From Bordetella parapertussis (GTDB lineage Bacteria; Pseudomonadota; Gammaproteobacteria; Burkholderiales; Burkholderiaceae_B): DNA of 32,950 nucleotides. Position numbers and translations under genes: made by a program. Each line of letters opens with the position of its first letter. Within the stretch, counting starts at the first letter, position 1. The notes beneath the pieces are model-generated. The model saw nothing but the letters and a program-made list of their open reading frames with translations. It ran no database searches and was not told the origin of the DNA. Shown here one piece after another: positions 15,256 through 24,029 of the stretch. The stretch covers positions 1 through 32,950 of the forward strand of contig CAMCZQ010000015.1 of NCBI GenBank assembly GCA_945887835.1, written 5' to 3'.

Positions 15256-16403
15256 TCGTACCGGGTGAGTGGTTGGGATTGATGGGTGGTGGTCAGCTAG
15301 GACGCATGTTTTGTCAGGCGGCACAGTCGTTGGGGTATCGCGTCGCAGTACTTGATCCTGCGCCTGAGGGCCCAGCAGCTTCAGTCGCCGATATGCACAT
15401 TCAGGCTGAGTACGATGATGAAGAGGGCTTGCTGCGCCTAACCCGCCAGTGTCGGGCTGTGACTACTGAATTTGAAAATGTTCCGGCCACCAGTTTAAAA
15501 ATATTGGCTAAACATTGCCGAGTGACCCCGGGTGCTCAGGCGGTCGAAATCGTGCAAGATCGTATCGCTGAAAAAGCTTACATCGCGAGCCAAGGGGTGG
15601 CGGTTGCACCTTATGCGCCAATCCGTTGCGCAGCTGACTTGCAAGCAGCCGGTGCGCACCTGTTTCCCGGGATTTTAAAAGTGGCCCGCTTAGGCTATGA
15701 CGGCAAAGGTCAGGCACGTGTGCGCACCTGCGCTGAGGCCTTAACAGCCTTCGAAGAGTTTGGCGCTGTACCTTGTGTGCTTGAGGCAATGCTGGATCTA
15801 CAAGAAGAACTATCGGTGGTGATGGCGCGTGGGCTCGACGGCCAGTGCGCAGTGTTTCCGGTGGCTTCAAACGTGCATGATCACGGCATTTTGGCGGTGT
15901 CGACGGTTGATAGCCAACCTGCGGCTTCGGCGCAGTTGGCAACCGAGGCGGCACTTGCGATTGCCAATGGTTTGAAGTATCAGGGCGTGTTGTGCGTTGA
16001 GTTTTTTATCTTGCGCGACGGCCAGTTGCTGGTCAATGAAATTGCACCGCGACCCCACAACAGTGGTCACTACACCATGAACGCGTGCGTCACAAGTCAG
16101 TTTGAACAGCAGGCGCGCGTGATGGCACGATTGCCGTTAGGCAGCACGCAGCTATTAGCGCCGGTGGTCATGCTCAATATCTTGGGCGACGTTTGGTACA
16201 CCGACGAGACTGATGCGCAAACTGAGCCAGACTGGTCGGGTGTGTTAGCGGTGCCCGGTGCGTCGCTGCATTTATATGGCAAGCGCGAAGCCCGCCGAGG
16301 TCGCAAGATGGGTCACGTGAATTGCGTGGGCAATACGCTGCCTGAGGCGATTGCCGCCGCCAATCAGATCGTTAACGTGCTGCGCTTACCCGTCGCTGCC
16401 TGA
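15252..16403 (+). CDS. purK: 5-(carboxyamino)imidazole ribonucleotide synthase
   Basis: PurK uses ATP and bicarbonate to carboxylate AIR to N5-CAIR. The 383-residue ATP-grasp protein shows the N-terminal 'GLMGGGQLGRM' loop, 'TTEFENVP', the ATP-grasp 'KVARLGYDGKGQ' and late 'NEIAPRPHNSGHYT'. It starts at GTG overlapping the purE stop by 4 nt, so the two are translated together. The sua5 gene follows almost at once. Confidence 0.95.
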   Translation: MIVPGEWLGLMGGGQLGRMFCQAAQSLGYRVAVLDPAPEGPAASVADMHIQAEYDDEEGLLRLTRQCRAVTTEFENVPATSLKILAKHCRVTPGAQAVEIVQDRIAEKAYIASQGVAVAPYAPIRCAADLQAAGAHLFPGILKVARLGYDGKGQARVRTCAEALTAFEEFGAVPCVLEAMLDLQEELSVVMARGLDGQCAVFPVASNVHDHGILAVSTVDSQPAASAQLATEAALAIANGLKYQGVLCVEFFILRDGQLLVNEIAPRPHNSGHYTMNACVTSQFEQQARVMARLPLGSTQLLAPVVMLNILGDVWYTDETDAQTEPDWSGVLAVPGASLHLYGKREARRGRKMGHVNCVGNTLPEAIAAANQIVNVLRLPVAA

Positions 16404-16428
16404 CGTGTCAGAGCGAGGCCAACCTGTT

Positions 16429-17496
16429 GTGAGTGCAAAGGCAAGCGCAAATCCAAGCACAGGCACAAGCGCCAGTGCAGCCGAGATTGCCCGCGCGATC
16501 GAAGTATTGACCCAGCAAGGCTTAGTCGCCTTTCCAACAGAAACTGTTTACGGCCTTGGGGCCGATGCTGAAAGTGCGCTTGCGGTTGAGCGCATTTATC
16601 AGGCGAAGGGCAGGCCCTCTAATCATCCCGTCATCGTGCACGTCACCCCTGAGGCTGATTTGTTGTATTGGGCTGCGAGTGTGCCGCCCGAGGCACAGTT
16701 GTTAATCGATACGTTTTGGCCAGGCCCGCTCACACTGATTTTGAAGCGGGCTTCACATATTTCTTCAGTCGTCAGCGGTGGGCAAGATAGCATCGGTTTG
16801 CGCTGCCCTTCGCATCCGGTGGCGCAGGCTTTGTTACGTGGGTTCGCTGCGACGCGTGTGTCAGGACAAGGCGGCGTGGCGGGCCCATCGGCCAACAAGT
16901 TTGGTCAAGTGTCACCCACAACCGCCGAGCATGTGGGCAGCGAGTTTGCTGAACTGGTTGCGCAAGGCATGCCAGTGCTTGAGGGGGGCGCGAGTGACGT
17001 GGGCATCGAATCCACAATCGTCGATTTATCTCGTCTAGAGCAAGGGGTAGGCCCGGTGTTGTTGCGCCCGGGACACATTACAGCCGCCCAGCTTGCGCAA
17101 GTGTTAAACCAAGAGGTCGCGGCGCCCGACGCTCAAGCGCCGCGCGTATCGGGTGCCTTAAAGTCGCATTACGCTCCGCATACGCCATTACGCTTGCTTA
17201 GTTTGGCTGAGTTGCAAAGCGCAGTAGCGGCTGCACAAACCTCCAAACTCGCATCAAGCCAGCGTTTGGCCGTGGTAACTCATACGCCTGAAGGAGTCCC
17301 TGCAGACCTAGGCGAGCAGTTAGAGCGAATCAGCCTACCTAACGACCCCGCCGCCTATAGCCGCGTGCTGTATGCCACCCTGCGCGCGTTGGATCAGCAG
17401 GGCTATAGCCGGTTGTTGTGGCAGCAGCCGCCCGCGGGGCTCGAATGGGCGGGGGTGCAAGACCGACTCAGTCGGGCTGCTGCGGGGTTTGGCTGA
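16429..17496 (+). CDS. L-threonylcarbamoyladenylate synthase (Sua5/YrdC/YciO type)
   Basis: This enzyme makes threonylcarbamoyl-AMP from threonine, bicarbonate and ATP for the t6A37 modification of ANN-reading tRNAs. The N-terminal YrdC domain shows 'VAFPTETVYGLGAD', 'KGRPSNHPVIVHV' and 'GLRCPSHP'. A C-terminal Sua5 domain follows, giving about 355 residues and identifying the long Sua5 form rather than short TsaC. The start is uncertain: the frame is open from 16351 inside purK. I prefer the GTG at 16429, which has GAGG about 10 nt upstream, but the GTG at 16405, just after the purK stop, is also possible. It lies in the purine operon. Confidence 0.9.
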   Translation: MSAKASANPSTGTSASAAEIARAIEVLTQQGLVAFPTETVYGLGADAESALAVERIYQAKGRPSNHPVIVHVTPEADLLYWAASVPPEAQLLIDTFWPGPLTLILKRASHISSVVSGGQDSIGLRCPSHPVAQALLRGFAATRVSGQGGVAGPSANKFGQVSPTTAEHVGSEFAELVAQGMPVLEGGASDVGIESTIVDLSRLEQGVGPVLLRPGHITAAQLAQVLNQEVAAPDAQAPRVSGALKSHYAPHTPLRLLSLAELQSAVAAAQTSKLASSQRLAVVTHTPEGVPADLGEQLERISLPNDPAAYSRVLYATLRALDQQGYSRLLWQQPPAGLEWAGVQDRLSRAAAGFG

Positions 17497-17533
17497 GCGC
17501 CGCGCACTTCAGGCGACTGCTAGAGAGTTCGAT

Positions 17534-17658
17534 GATCACGGTGTCGTCCAAAGATCACGGTGGAGCTCAACTATCAAGCTTGTATCCACCGATAAAATTA
17601 GAAATTTAATTTTGTATCACAAGTTAGACAAATAAGTGATTTTTGTATAATATGTGAT
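17534..17658. promoter_or_regulatory. hipBA control region with five ATCAC/GTGAT half-sites and a TATAAT promoter
   Basis: ATCAC occurs at 17535, 17554 and 17617 and its inverse GTGAT at 17636 and 17654, mostly 18-19 bp apart. The first two are part of a 10-bp direct repeat, GATCACGGTG. TATCAC at 17616-17621 and GTGATA at 17654-17659 mirror each other across the promoter. A perfect TATAAT (17646-17651) is 7 nt before the hipB ATG, with TAGACA (17625-17630) as a -35 candidate at a short 15-bp spacing. The last half-site covers the bases between -10 and ATG. Binding by the HipB-like protein is inferred. Confidence 0.55.
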
Positions 17659-17970
17659 ATGCCCAGTAAAAAACAACCTGTTTATCCAAACGAACAAAGG
17701 CTCTTGACTGAGCTTGGTGAGCGATTACGCCTTGCGCGAATGCGGCGTAAGTTTTCATCAGAAACTGTCGCGGCTCGCTCGTCGATCTCTCGCATGACGC
17801 TTTATCGTGTCGAGCGAGGCGACCCCTCGGTGCTGATGGTCACTTACTTACGCGTGCTGGCCACCTTGCAACTCGAAGATGACTTGGGTCTGGTCGCGAA
17901 AGAAGACCGCCTCGGACGCAGTTTGCAAGATCTTGACTTGCCTCACGGAAGAACTCTCCATGCAAGATGA
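17659..17970 (+). CDS. HipB-like XRE-family antitoxin/repressor
   Basis: This 103-residue protein has an XRE helix-turn-helix at about residues 15-70 (context 'LGERLRLARMRRKFSSETVAARSSISRMTLYRVERG'-like, here split over two helices). HipB-type proteins neutralise the HipA kinase and repress their shared operon. The start is fixed by TATAAT 7 nt upstream with no ribosome binding site, pointing to a leaderless transcript. The 3' end overlaps the HipA-like gene by 11 nt. Half-sites ATCAC/GTGAT in the promoter are the likely operator. Confidence 0.85.
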   Translation: MPSKKQPVYPNEQRLLTELGERLRLARMRRKFSSETVAARSSISRMTLYRVERGDPSVLMVTYLRVLATLQLEDDLGLVAKEDRLGRSLQDLDLPHGRTLHAR

Positions 17971-19198
17971 GCCACTTGAAGTCTGGCTGGACGCACAGTT
18001 CTGCGCAAAGCCAATGCTGGTCGGGTTCATCTCGAATGATCATGGGCAGTTGCGTTTTCAGTACTCTCAAAATTGGCTGACCGACTCTAGTCGCTTCGCG
18101 ATTGATCCAGACCTACCTTTGAGCCAAGGGGTTTATTTTCCGAATAAAGTTGCTGGCAACTTTGGATGTTTTTTAGATGGTTCGCCCGATCGTTGGGGGC
18201 AAACGCTAATGAAACGCAGAGAAATGCTTGAGGCGCAAGATGAAAAGCGTAAGCCTCGAAACTTATACGAGTGGGATTTCATGGCGGGCGTGCAAGACCT
18301 CACGCGTCAAGGGGCCTTGCGCTTGCGGTCAGCTTCGCATGACCAGTTTGTCAGCCAACATCGCCTGTCTGCACCTCCTCTCGCGCAGTTGGCTGAACTC
18401 GAACTCGTTGCTAAAGAGCTGAGTCACAAACGTATCGACAATCTGAGCGCTTTGCGTCGCTGGCTCAGTGTTCTTGTCGCACCAGGCGCATCGCTGGGCG
18501 GTGCGCGTCCGAAAGCAAATTTTACTCAGACCGATGGCTCGTTGTGGATTGCGAAGTTTCCATCGCGAGAAGATGACATGGATATCGGCGGATGGGAGGG
18601 CGTTGTGCATGCACTTGCCGTACAAGCCAAGCTTGATGTGCCTGATGCCAAAGTCTTTAAATTCGGCAAATACTTTCATACATTTTGCGTCAAGCGTTTT
18701 GATCGATCGCAGGGTCGGCGAGTTTTTTATGCCTCGGCCATGACGCTTTTAGGGCGACGAGAGAGCGAGGGTAGCAGTTATGTAGACCTCGCAAGATTGT
18801 TGTTAACGCAAGGCAATCCAGCAACCCTCAAGCATGATCTTGAACAGTTATTTCGCCGCGTCGTGTTTAACGTCTGCGTATCTAATCGCGATGACCATTT
18901 ACGTAATCACGGCTTTCTGTTTGACGGGAAAAACTGGCGACTGTCGCCGGCCTTTGACGTCAATCCGAATTTAGCAAAGGCTGAGCATGTGCTTAATTTG
19001 GATGCGGTGACCAATCGGCCTGATTTGGAGATTGTTGCGAGTACCGCTTCGTACTACGATTTAAACGAGTCACAAGCTCAAAAAATAATCCTTGAGATAA
19101 AGGCCGTTGTGCAGACTTGGAAAGCACAAGCACGCAGTTTGAAACTGAGCTCAGCAGAGATCGCGCTGATGGAACCCGCCTTCAATTTTACTGAATAA
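17960..19198 (+). CDS. HipA-family serine/threonine kinase toxin
   Basis: HipA-type kinases phosphorylate a cellular target (glutamyl-tRNA synthetase for E. coli HipA; the target of this one is unknown) and can induce growth arrest. With the ATG at 17960 (GGAAG upstream, overlapping hipB by 11 nt) the protein has 412 residues. Kinase features are the loop GGARPK at 180-185, Lys199 in 'LWIAKF' as ATP-binding lysine, the catalytic D-x-H-x-x-N at Asp311-Asn316 in 'NRDDHLRNHGF', and the metal-binding Asp333 in 'SPAFDVNP'. All key residues look intact. The gene ends in a strong hairpin terminator and is a compact self-contained cassette after the purine operon. Confidence 0.9.
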   Translation: MQDEPLEVWLDAQFCAKPMLVGFISNDHGQLRFQYSQNWLTDSSRFAIDPDLPLSQGVYFPNKVAGNFGCFLDGSPDRWGQTLMKRREMLEAQDEKRKPRNLYEWDFMAGVQDLTRQGALRLRSASHDQFVSQHRLSAPPLAQLAELELVAKELSHKRIDNLSALRRWLSVLVAPGASLGGARPKANFTQTDGSLWIAKFPSREDDMDIGGWEGVVHALAVQAKLDVPDAKVFKFGKYFHTFCVKRFDRSQGRRVFYASAMTLLGRRESEGSSYVDLARLLLTQGNPATLKHDLEQLFRRVVFNVCVSNRDDHLRNHGFLFDGKNWRLSPAFDVNPNLAKAEHVLNLDAVTNRPDLEIVASTASYYDLNESQAQKIILEIKAVVQTWKAQARSLKLSSAEIALMEPAFNFTE

Positions 19199-19237
19199 AA
19201 AAGCAGCGTCCGCATTTAAGTGCGCACGCTGCTTTTT
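19198..19237. terminator. bidirectional intrinsic terminator between hipA and gcdH
   Basis: AAAAAGCAGCGT (19198-19209) and ACGCTGCTTTTT (19226-19237) are perfect 12-bp complements. An inner CGCA/TGCG stem and one C-C mismatch extend the hairpin. T-runs in both directions serve the hipA-like gene on the plus strand and gcdH on the minus strand. The first arm begins in the hipA stop codon. Confidence 0.9.
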
Positions 19238-19256
19238 AATGCACAGTAAAACTCGC

Positions 19257-20450
19257 TTAGAAGAACGCCTGAATCCCTGTTTGCGCGCGACCTAAAATCA
19301 GGGCGTGCACGTCATGGGTGCCTTCGTAGGTGTTCACGACTTCAAGGTTGACTAAGTGACGGGCCACACCGTACTCATCCGAGATACCGTTGCCACCCAA
19401 CATGTCGCGCGCCATGCGGGCGATGTCAAGCGACTTGCCGCAGGAGTTGCGTTTCATGATTGAGGTGATTTCAACGGCGGCTGTGCCTTCGTCTTTCATG
19501 CGGCCTAAGCGCAGGCAACCTTGCAACGCGAGCGTGATCTCGGTTTGCATGTCGGCCAGTTTTTTCTGGATCAGTTGGTTGGCAGCCAAGGGGCGACCAA
19601 ACTGTTTGCGGTCAAGCGTGTACTGACGCGCCATGTGCCAGCAGAACTCTGCCGCACCGAGTGCACCCCAGGCAATCCCGAAACGGGCTGAGTTTAAGCA
19701 GGTAAAGGGGCCCTTCAGGCCCGACACGCCAGGCAACATTTGTTCGTCGCCAATCTCGACACCTTCCATGACGATTTGGCCTGTGATTGAGGCGCGTAAA
19801 CCGACTTTACCGTGGATAGCAGGTGCAGACAGACCTTTCATACCCTTCTCAAGGATAAAGCCACGAATACGACCGTCGTAGTCACCGCCCACACATTTGC
19901 CCCACACGACGAATACGTCGGCGATCGGCGAGTTCGAAATCCACATTTTGTTACCGGTCACCGTATAGCCGTTTGCAGTTTTCACGGCGCGGGTTTCCAT
20001 GCCAGCTGGATCAGAGCCATGGTCGGGCTCTGTCAGGCCAAAACAGCCAATCCACTCACCGCGGGCAAGTTTGGGCAAATATTTTTGCTTTTGCTCCTCG
20101 GTACCAAATTCATTAATCGGCAGCATGACGAGCGAGGACTGCACGGACATCATCGAGCGATAACCCGAGTCAACACGTTCGACCTCGCGCGCGATCAGCC
20201 CGTAGCTGACGTAATTCAAACCCGAGCCACCGTATTGTGTGGGGATCGTTGCGCCCAACAGGCCAAGCTCACCCATCTCAGGAAAAATCTCGACGTCGGT
20301 TTTTTCGTTGCGAAACGCGTTGACTACGCGAGGCGCAAGCTTGTCTTGGCAATACGCGCGCGCGGCGTCGCGCACCATGCGCTCTTCGTCAGTGAGCTGG
20401 CTGTCCAGCAAAAGGGGGTCTTCCCAGTTAAATGAGGCTTCAGCGGCCAT
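19257..20450 (-). CDS. gcdH: glutaryl-CoA dehydrogenase
   Basis: This FAD-dependent acyl-CoA dehydrogenase oxidises and decarboxylates glutaryl-CoA to crotonyl-CoA in lysine, tryptophan and glutarate degradation. From the ATG at 20450 (AGGAG upstream) it has 397 residues, the usual length. GcdH-type landmarks are '[18 protein letters not shown]' at the N-terminus, '[19 protein letters not shown]', '[18 protein letters not shown]' and the C-terminal '[21 protein letters not shown]' with the catalytic Glu. An upstream frame extension to 20468 is not needed. It is last in a run of minus-strand genes and shares the terminator with hipA. Confidence 0.93.
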   Translation of the reverse strand: MAAEASFNWEDPLLLDSQLTDEERMVRDAARAYCQDKLAPRVVNAFRNEKTDVEIFPEMGELGLLGATIPTQYGGSGLNYVSYGLIAREVERVDSGYRSMMSVQSSLVMLPINEFGTEEQKQKYLPKLARGEWIGCFGLTEPDHGSDPAGMETRAVKTANGYTVTGNKMWISNSPIADVFVVWGKCVGGDYDGRIRGFILEKGMKGLSAPAIHGKVGLRASITGQIVMEGVEIGDEQMLPGVSGLKGPFTCLNSARFGIAWGALGAAEFCWHMARQYTLDRKQFGRPLAANQLIQKKLADMQTEITLALQGCLRLGRMKDEGTAAVEITSIMKRNSCGKSLDIARMARDMLGGNGISDEYGVARHLVNLEVVNTYEGTHDVHALILGRAQTGIQAFF

Positions 20451-20476
20451 GTCGTGCTCCTGTTGCAATGCAATGA

Positions 20477-20631
20477 TTAAACGATACCAAGGCTCGGTCG
20501 AAGTTGTCCTGAATACCCATATACAAACGCCAGGTGACCCTCCGACTCGTTTACATGGATTTTTTCGTTCGAGCTAAGCTTTTCAAACGCTTGCCAGGCG
20601 CCATCTTTGCTCGGTAATGCGTTGAAATTAT
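20477..20631 (-). pseudogene. possible short gene remnant between the ThDP enzyme and gcdH
   Basis: The 150-base gap between the ThDP-enzyme stop and gcdH holds an open minus-strand frame of about 50 codons ending in TAA. It includes 'ALPSKDGAWQAFEKL' and '[14 protein letters not shown]', which read more like protein than noise and vaguely resemble an alpha/beta-hydrolase C-terminus. It lacks a start of its own and any ribosome binding site. Chance is a real alternative. Confidence 0.2.
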
Positions 20632-22316
20632 TTCTTGAGTGCGGCGGCCCGTAGTTTTGAAATCGTGGTGGTTGGGGTAATTGTCTCTGGGTCAATCAGA
20701 CAATGAATGATTGCGGGTTGCTTGCTTGCCACCGCACGTTCGTAGGCAGGGCCGAATTGCTCGGTTGTTTCGACGCGTTCGCCATGGCCACCAAAGGCGC
20801 GGGCGTAGGCTGCGAAATCAGGATTTTGCAGTTTGGTCGCTGACACGCGGCCAGGGTAGTTCTTTTCTTGATGCATACGGATGGTGCCGTACATGCCGTT
20901 ATCGATGATCAAGACAATAATCGGCAAGTTGTATTGCACGGCCGTAGCGAATTCTTGTCCGTGCATCATGAAGCAGCCGTCACCAGCAAAGCAGACCACG
21001 GTTCTTTCAGGCCACAGGCGCTTGGCGCCGACGGCGGCGGGTAAGCCATAGCCCATCGAGCCCGAGGTTGGTGCGACTTGGGTTGCAAACTGGGTGAAGC
21101 GGTGAAAGCGATGAAGCCAGGTAGCAAAGTTGCCTGCGCCGTTTGCCATAATGGCATTGGCGGGTAAGTTGGCCTCAAGATACTGCATGACGCCGCCCAT
21201 TTGCAGGGTGCCGGGCGTTTGAATCGGTGCGGGGTCGCTCCAGGCCAGATAGCTTTGATGCATGGCGGGCGTCTCTGCCGCCCAAGGCTGAGAGGCTGGG
21301 GTCGCAACTGAAGCTAATTCTGAGGCAAACGAAATCGGTGAAGCGTTAATTGCTAGCGACGCACGATAGACACGGCCGAGTTCGCCGCTGTCTGGGTGAA
21401 CGTGTACCAGAGCTTGTTTGGGCACAGGGATATCAAACAGGGTGTAAGCCTGGCTTGGCATCTCTGACATGCGCCCGCCGACTAACAAGACCAAGTCTGC
21501 CTCGGCAACACGTTTGAGCAAAGCGGGATTCAAGCCAATACCCACGTCGCCGATAAAACAGGGGTGTGTGGCCGGGAACAGCATCTGGCGCCTGAACGAT
21601 ACCGCAACCGGTAGTTTGCAGCGCTCTGCAAAGGTGGCAAACTCATTGACGGCTTGAGCATTCCAGCGAGTACCGCCCAAAATCGCAACCGGTGCTTTAG
21701 CCTTGGCCAGACGTGCGGCCAGCTCTGCCATTTGTCCTTTTGTGGGGGCAGAATCCACCGCCTCGTAGCGCGGGGCATCCGGCTTGGTTGCGAGCTCGAC
21801 CAACATGTCTTCAGGCAAAGCAATCACAACTGGGCCCGGACGCCCTGAGGTGGCGACATGGAAGGCGCGTGACAAGATCTCAGGGATACGCGCTGCATCA
21901 TCAATCTCGGTCGCCCACTTGGCGGCGGTGCCAAAGACTGCACGGTAATCCATCTCTTGAAACGCCTCACGCTCGCGCATGCCGCGTTCGATTTGACCAA
22001 CAAAAACAATCAGTGGGGTCGAATCCTGCTTGGCGATGTGAATGCCTGCTAGCGCGTTTGAAGCACCGGGGCCGCGGGTCACCATGCAAATACCGGGCTC
22101 GCCATTCAGTTGACCCTGGGCAGCGGCCATCATGGCTGCACCGCCCTCTTGCCGACACACGGTCACATCAATATTGACATCGACCAGCGCATCCAGCACC
22201 GCCAGAAAGCTCTCGCCGGGCACGCAAAACACGTGTTTGACACCGTGACTGACAAGTTGACCAACAAGAAGTTGACCGCCGGTACGTGGGGCGCTGGGAG
22301 AAGGGGCTTGGCTCAT
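20628..22316 (-). CDS. thiamine diphosphate-dependent enzyme, acetolactate synthase large-subunit-like
   Basis: This 562-residue protein has the three-domain ThDP fold. The catalytic Glu35 is in 'CVPGES', the flavin-type middle domain is present, and the ThDP/Mg motif runs from 'AGDGCFMMHGQEF' to 'IIDNGMYGTIRMHQEKNYPGR'. Family members include acetolactate synthase, glyoxylate carboligase and several decarboxylases; the product here is unknown. No small regulatory subunit (ilvN) is next to it, which argues against the main branched-chain enzyme. I use the ATG at 22316, because upstream codons read as unconserved Pro-rich sequence. It lies 77 nt downstream of the FAD oxidoreductase. Confidence 0.85.
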   Translation of the reverse strand: MSQAPSPSAPRTGGQLLVGQLVSHGVKHVFCVPGESFLAVLDALVDVNIDVTVCRQEGGAAMMAAAQGQLNGEPGICMVTRGPGASNALAGIHIAKQDSTPLIVFVGQIERGMREREAFQEMDYRAVFGTAAKWATEIDDAARIPEILSRAFHVATSGRPGPVVIALPEDMLVELATKPDAPRYEAVDSAPTKGQMAELAARLAKAKAPVAILGGTRWNAQAVNEFATFAERCKLPVAVSFRRQMLFPATHPCFIGDVGIGLNPALLKRVAEADLVLLVGGRMSEMPSQAYTLFDIPVPKQALVHVHPDSGELGRVYRASLAINASPISFASELASVATPASQPWAAETPAMHQSYLAWSDPAPIQTPGTLQMGGVMQYLEANLPANAIMANGAGNFATWLHRFHRFTQFATQVAPTSGSMGYGLPAAVGAKRLWPERTVVCFAGDGCFMMHGQEFATAVQYNLPIIVLIIDNGMYGTIRMHQEKNYPGRVSATKLQNPDFAAYARAFGGHGERVETTEQFGPAYERAVASKQPAIIHCLIDPETITPTTTISKLRAAALKK

Positions 22317-22393
22317 GTTTTTGCTCTGGAGGGGAGGGGGGGTGAACGAATCCAACATCATAGCGTGTCGGGTACGGGGTGCGCCATCTCAGT

Positions 22394-23512
22394 TTAGGAT
22401 GCAGTTTTGGACAGGTATGCCAGAGCCTCTTTTGCGATGGCCAGGCTCGAGGTTAAGCCCGGCGATTCAATGCCAAATAAATTGACGAGGCCTGGGATGC
22501 CATGGGTGGCGGGCCCGGCAATCATGAAATCGGCCGCGGCTTCATGCGGCCCAGAAATCTTAGGCCGAATACCAGAATAGCTGGGCGATAAAGTGCCGTC
22601 TTGCATGCCCGGCCAGTAGGTGCGCACAGCCTCATAAAACCCTAAGCAGCGGTCTGGATCGACCGCGTAGTCGACGTGATCGATCCATTGCACGTCGGGC
22701 CCAAATTTTGCTTGCCCACCCAGATCAAGCGTGAGGTGCACGCCCAAGCCTGCATGATGCGGCGTCGGGTAGATCAGGCGGGTGAAAGGTGCACGACCTT
22801 GCAGGCTAAAGTAGCTGCCCTTGCACAGATATTCTGTGGGAATGGAAGACTCAGGGATCCCTTTTATTCGGCGCGCCAGCGTTGGCGCGTGCAAGCCCGA
22901 GGCGTTAATCAGCACGTTGCAAGATAACTCCATCGCGTCAGCGCCACCAAACTGCAAATTAAAACCACCATCGCCGCGCACACTACCCGATAAAAGCGGC
23001 GTATGAAATACACATTGCGCGCCTGCGTTTTCGGCATCGCCTTGGTAAGCCAGCATCAAGCCATGGCTGTCGATGATTCCGGTCGAGGGTGAGAGTAACG
23101 CTGCAGTACAAAACAAGGCAGGTTCAAGCGCTTGGGCCTGGGCAGCCGATAACAGTTCCAGGTCAGACACGCCGTTGATGTGGGCTTTTTTTGCAATTTC
23201 AGTGAGCGTTGGAATTTCTTCGTCGCTGGTTGCCACGATGAGTTTGCCCAAGCGCTTGTGCTTGACGCCGTGTTCGGCGCAGTAGGCGTACAAAAGATGG
23301 CGACCTTCAACGCACAGGCGGGCTTTGAGGCTGCCAGCGGGGTAATAAATACCGGCGTGAATGACCTCAGAGTTACGGGCGCTCGTGCCGGTGCCGATCC
23401 CTTCGGCCGCTTCGACCACCATGACCTCGCGCCCGCTTTGGGCTAAGGCTCGGGCGATGGCTAAACCAACCACGCCTGCTCCGATCACAATGCAATCAAT
23501 ATCTGTGCTCAT
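22394..23512 (-). CDS. FAD-dependent oxidoreductase, L-2-hydroxyglutarate dehydrogenase (LhgO)-like
   Basis: This 372-residue DAO-type flavoprotein begins with the FAD-binding '[17 protein letters not shown]' and continues with '[19 protein letters not shown]', the pattern of L-2-hydroxyglutarate oxidases. Later '[10 protein letters not shown]' and 'YSGIRPKI' fit the fold. Such enzymes oxidise L-2-hydroxyglutarate to 2-oxoglutarate and feed electrons to the respiratory chain. Glutaryl-CoA dehydrogenase two genes downstream suggests a link to glutarate or lysine breakdown. The gene starts 9 nt after the flavin reductase stop. Other 2-hydroxy or amino acids could be the substrate. Confidence 0.8.
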   Translation of the reverse strand: MSTDIDCIVIGAGVVGLAIARALAQSGREVMVVEAAEGIGTGTSARNSEVIHAGIYYPAGSLKARLCVEGRHLLYAYCAEHGVKHKRLGKLIVATSDEEIPTLTEIAKKAHINGVSDLELLSAAQAQALEPALFCTAALLSPSTGIIDSHGLMLAYQGDAENAGAQCVFHTPLLSGSVRGDGGFNLQFGGADAMELSCNVLINASGLHAPTLARRIKGIPESSIPTEYLCKGSYFSLQGRAPFTRLIYPTPHHAGLGVHLTLDLGGQAKFGPDVQWIDHVDYAVDPDRCLGFYEAVRTYWPGMQDGTLSPSYSGIRPKISGPHEAAADFMIAGPATHGIPGLVNLFGIESPGLTSSLAIAKEALAYLSKTAS

Positions 23513-23521
23513 GACTTCGAT

Positions 23522-24028
23522 TTATTTTTGAAGATTAGGAGTGAGGTCGTAACCGCCTGCGTGATAGACCAAAGGCAGGCTCTCGGTGCGTTCGCAGTGC
23601 TCGACTTCGCCGATAAAAATGACGTGATCGCCTTCGTCGTAACGACTGCGGTTAAAACATTCGAACCAGGCCGCGCAGGGTAGATCTAGCCTCGGTGAGC
23701 CGCCAGGAGCCTGCGCCAGTGGCACGTCAGAAAACCGCTCAGCCGCGGTGCCTTTGGTAAAGCGGTGAGAAACGCCAAGCTGTTCGTGGCTCATGACATG
23801 GATGACATAGCGTTCGCAGTTCAGCAGAGTCGCCAGCGAGGACGAGCCACGTGAGAGGCTAAACAGCACCAGCGGCGGGTCGAGAGACACCGAGTTAAAA
23901 GAACTAACGGTGAGGCCCACGGGCTCCTGCCCGGCAAGCCTTGCGGTAATGACCGCGACACCGGTTGGAAAGCGACCGAGTGTCGCGCGAAAAAAAGCAG
24001 AATCAAAACTAGGTGCAGATGCTGTCAT
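23522..24028 (-). CDS. flavin reductase domain protein
   Basis: This 168-residue flavin reductase-like protein (FMN-binding split barrel) uses NAD(P)H to reduce free flavin, usually for a monooxygenase. 'RATLGRFPTGVAVITA' and 'GLTVSSFNSVSLDPPLVLFSL' are the family hallmarks, followed by 'GDHVIFIGEVEHCE'. I chose the ATG at 24028, one base after the pdxH stop; a longer TTG start inside pdxH is less likely. No partner monooxygenase is adjacent. It probably forms an operon with pdxH and the FAD oxidoreductase. Confidence 0.85.
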   Translation of the reverse strand: MTASAPSFDSAFFRATLGRFPTGVAVITARLAGQEPVGLTVSSFNSVSLDPPLVLFSLSRGSSSLATLLNCERYVIHVMSHEQLGVSHRFTKGTAAERFSDVPLAQAPGGSPRLDLPCAAWFECFNRSRYDEGDHVIFIGEVEHCERTESLPLVYHAGGYDLTPNLQK

Positions 24029-24029
24029 G

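Noticed and set aside
15508-15954. 148-codon minus-strand open frame
   Set aside because: It is antisense to purK; the composition is that of a shadow frame.
19812-20435. 207-codon plus-strand open frame
   Set aside because: It is antisense to gcdH, whose protein is clearly conserved.
21713-22177. 154-codon plus-strand open frame
   Set aside because: It is antisense to the conserved ThDP enzyme gene and its translation is Arg/Pro/Ser-rich without any domain.
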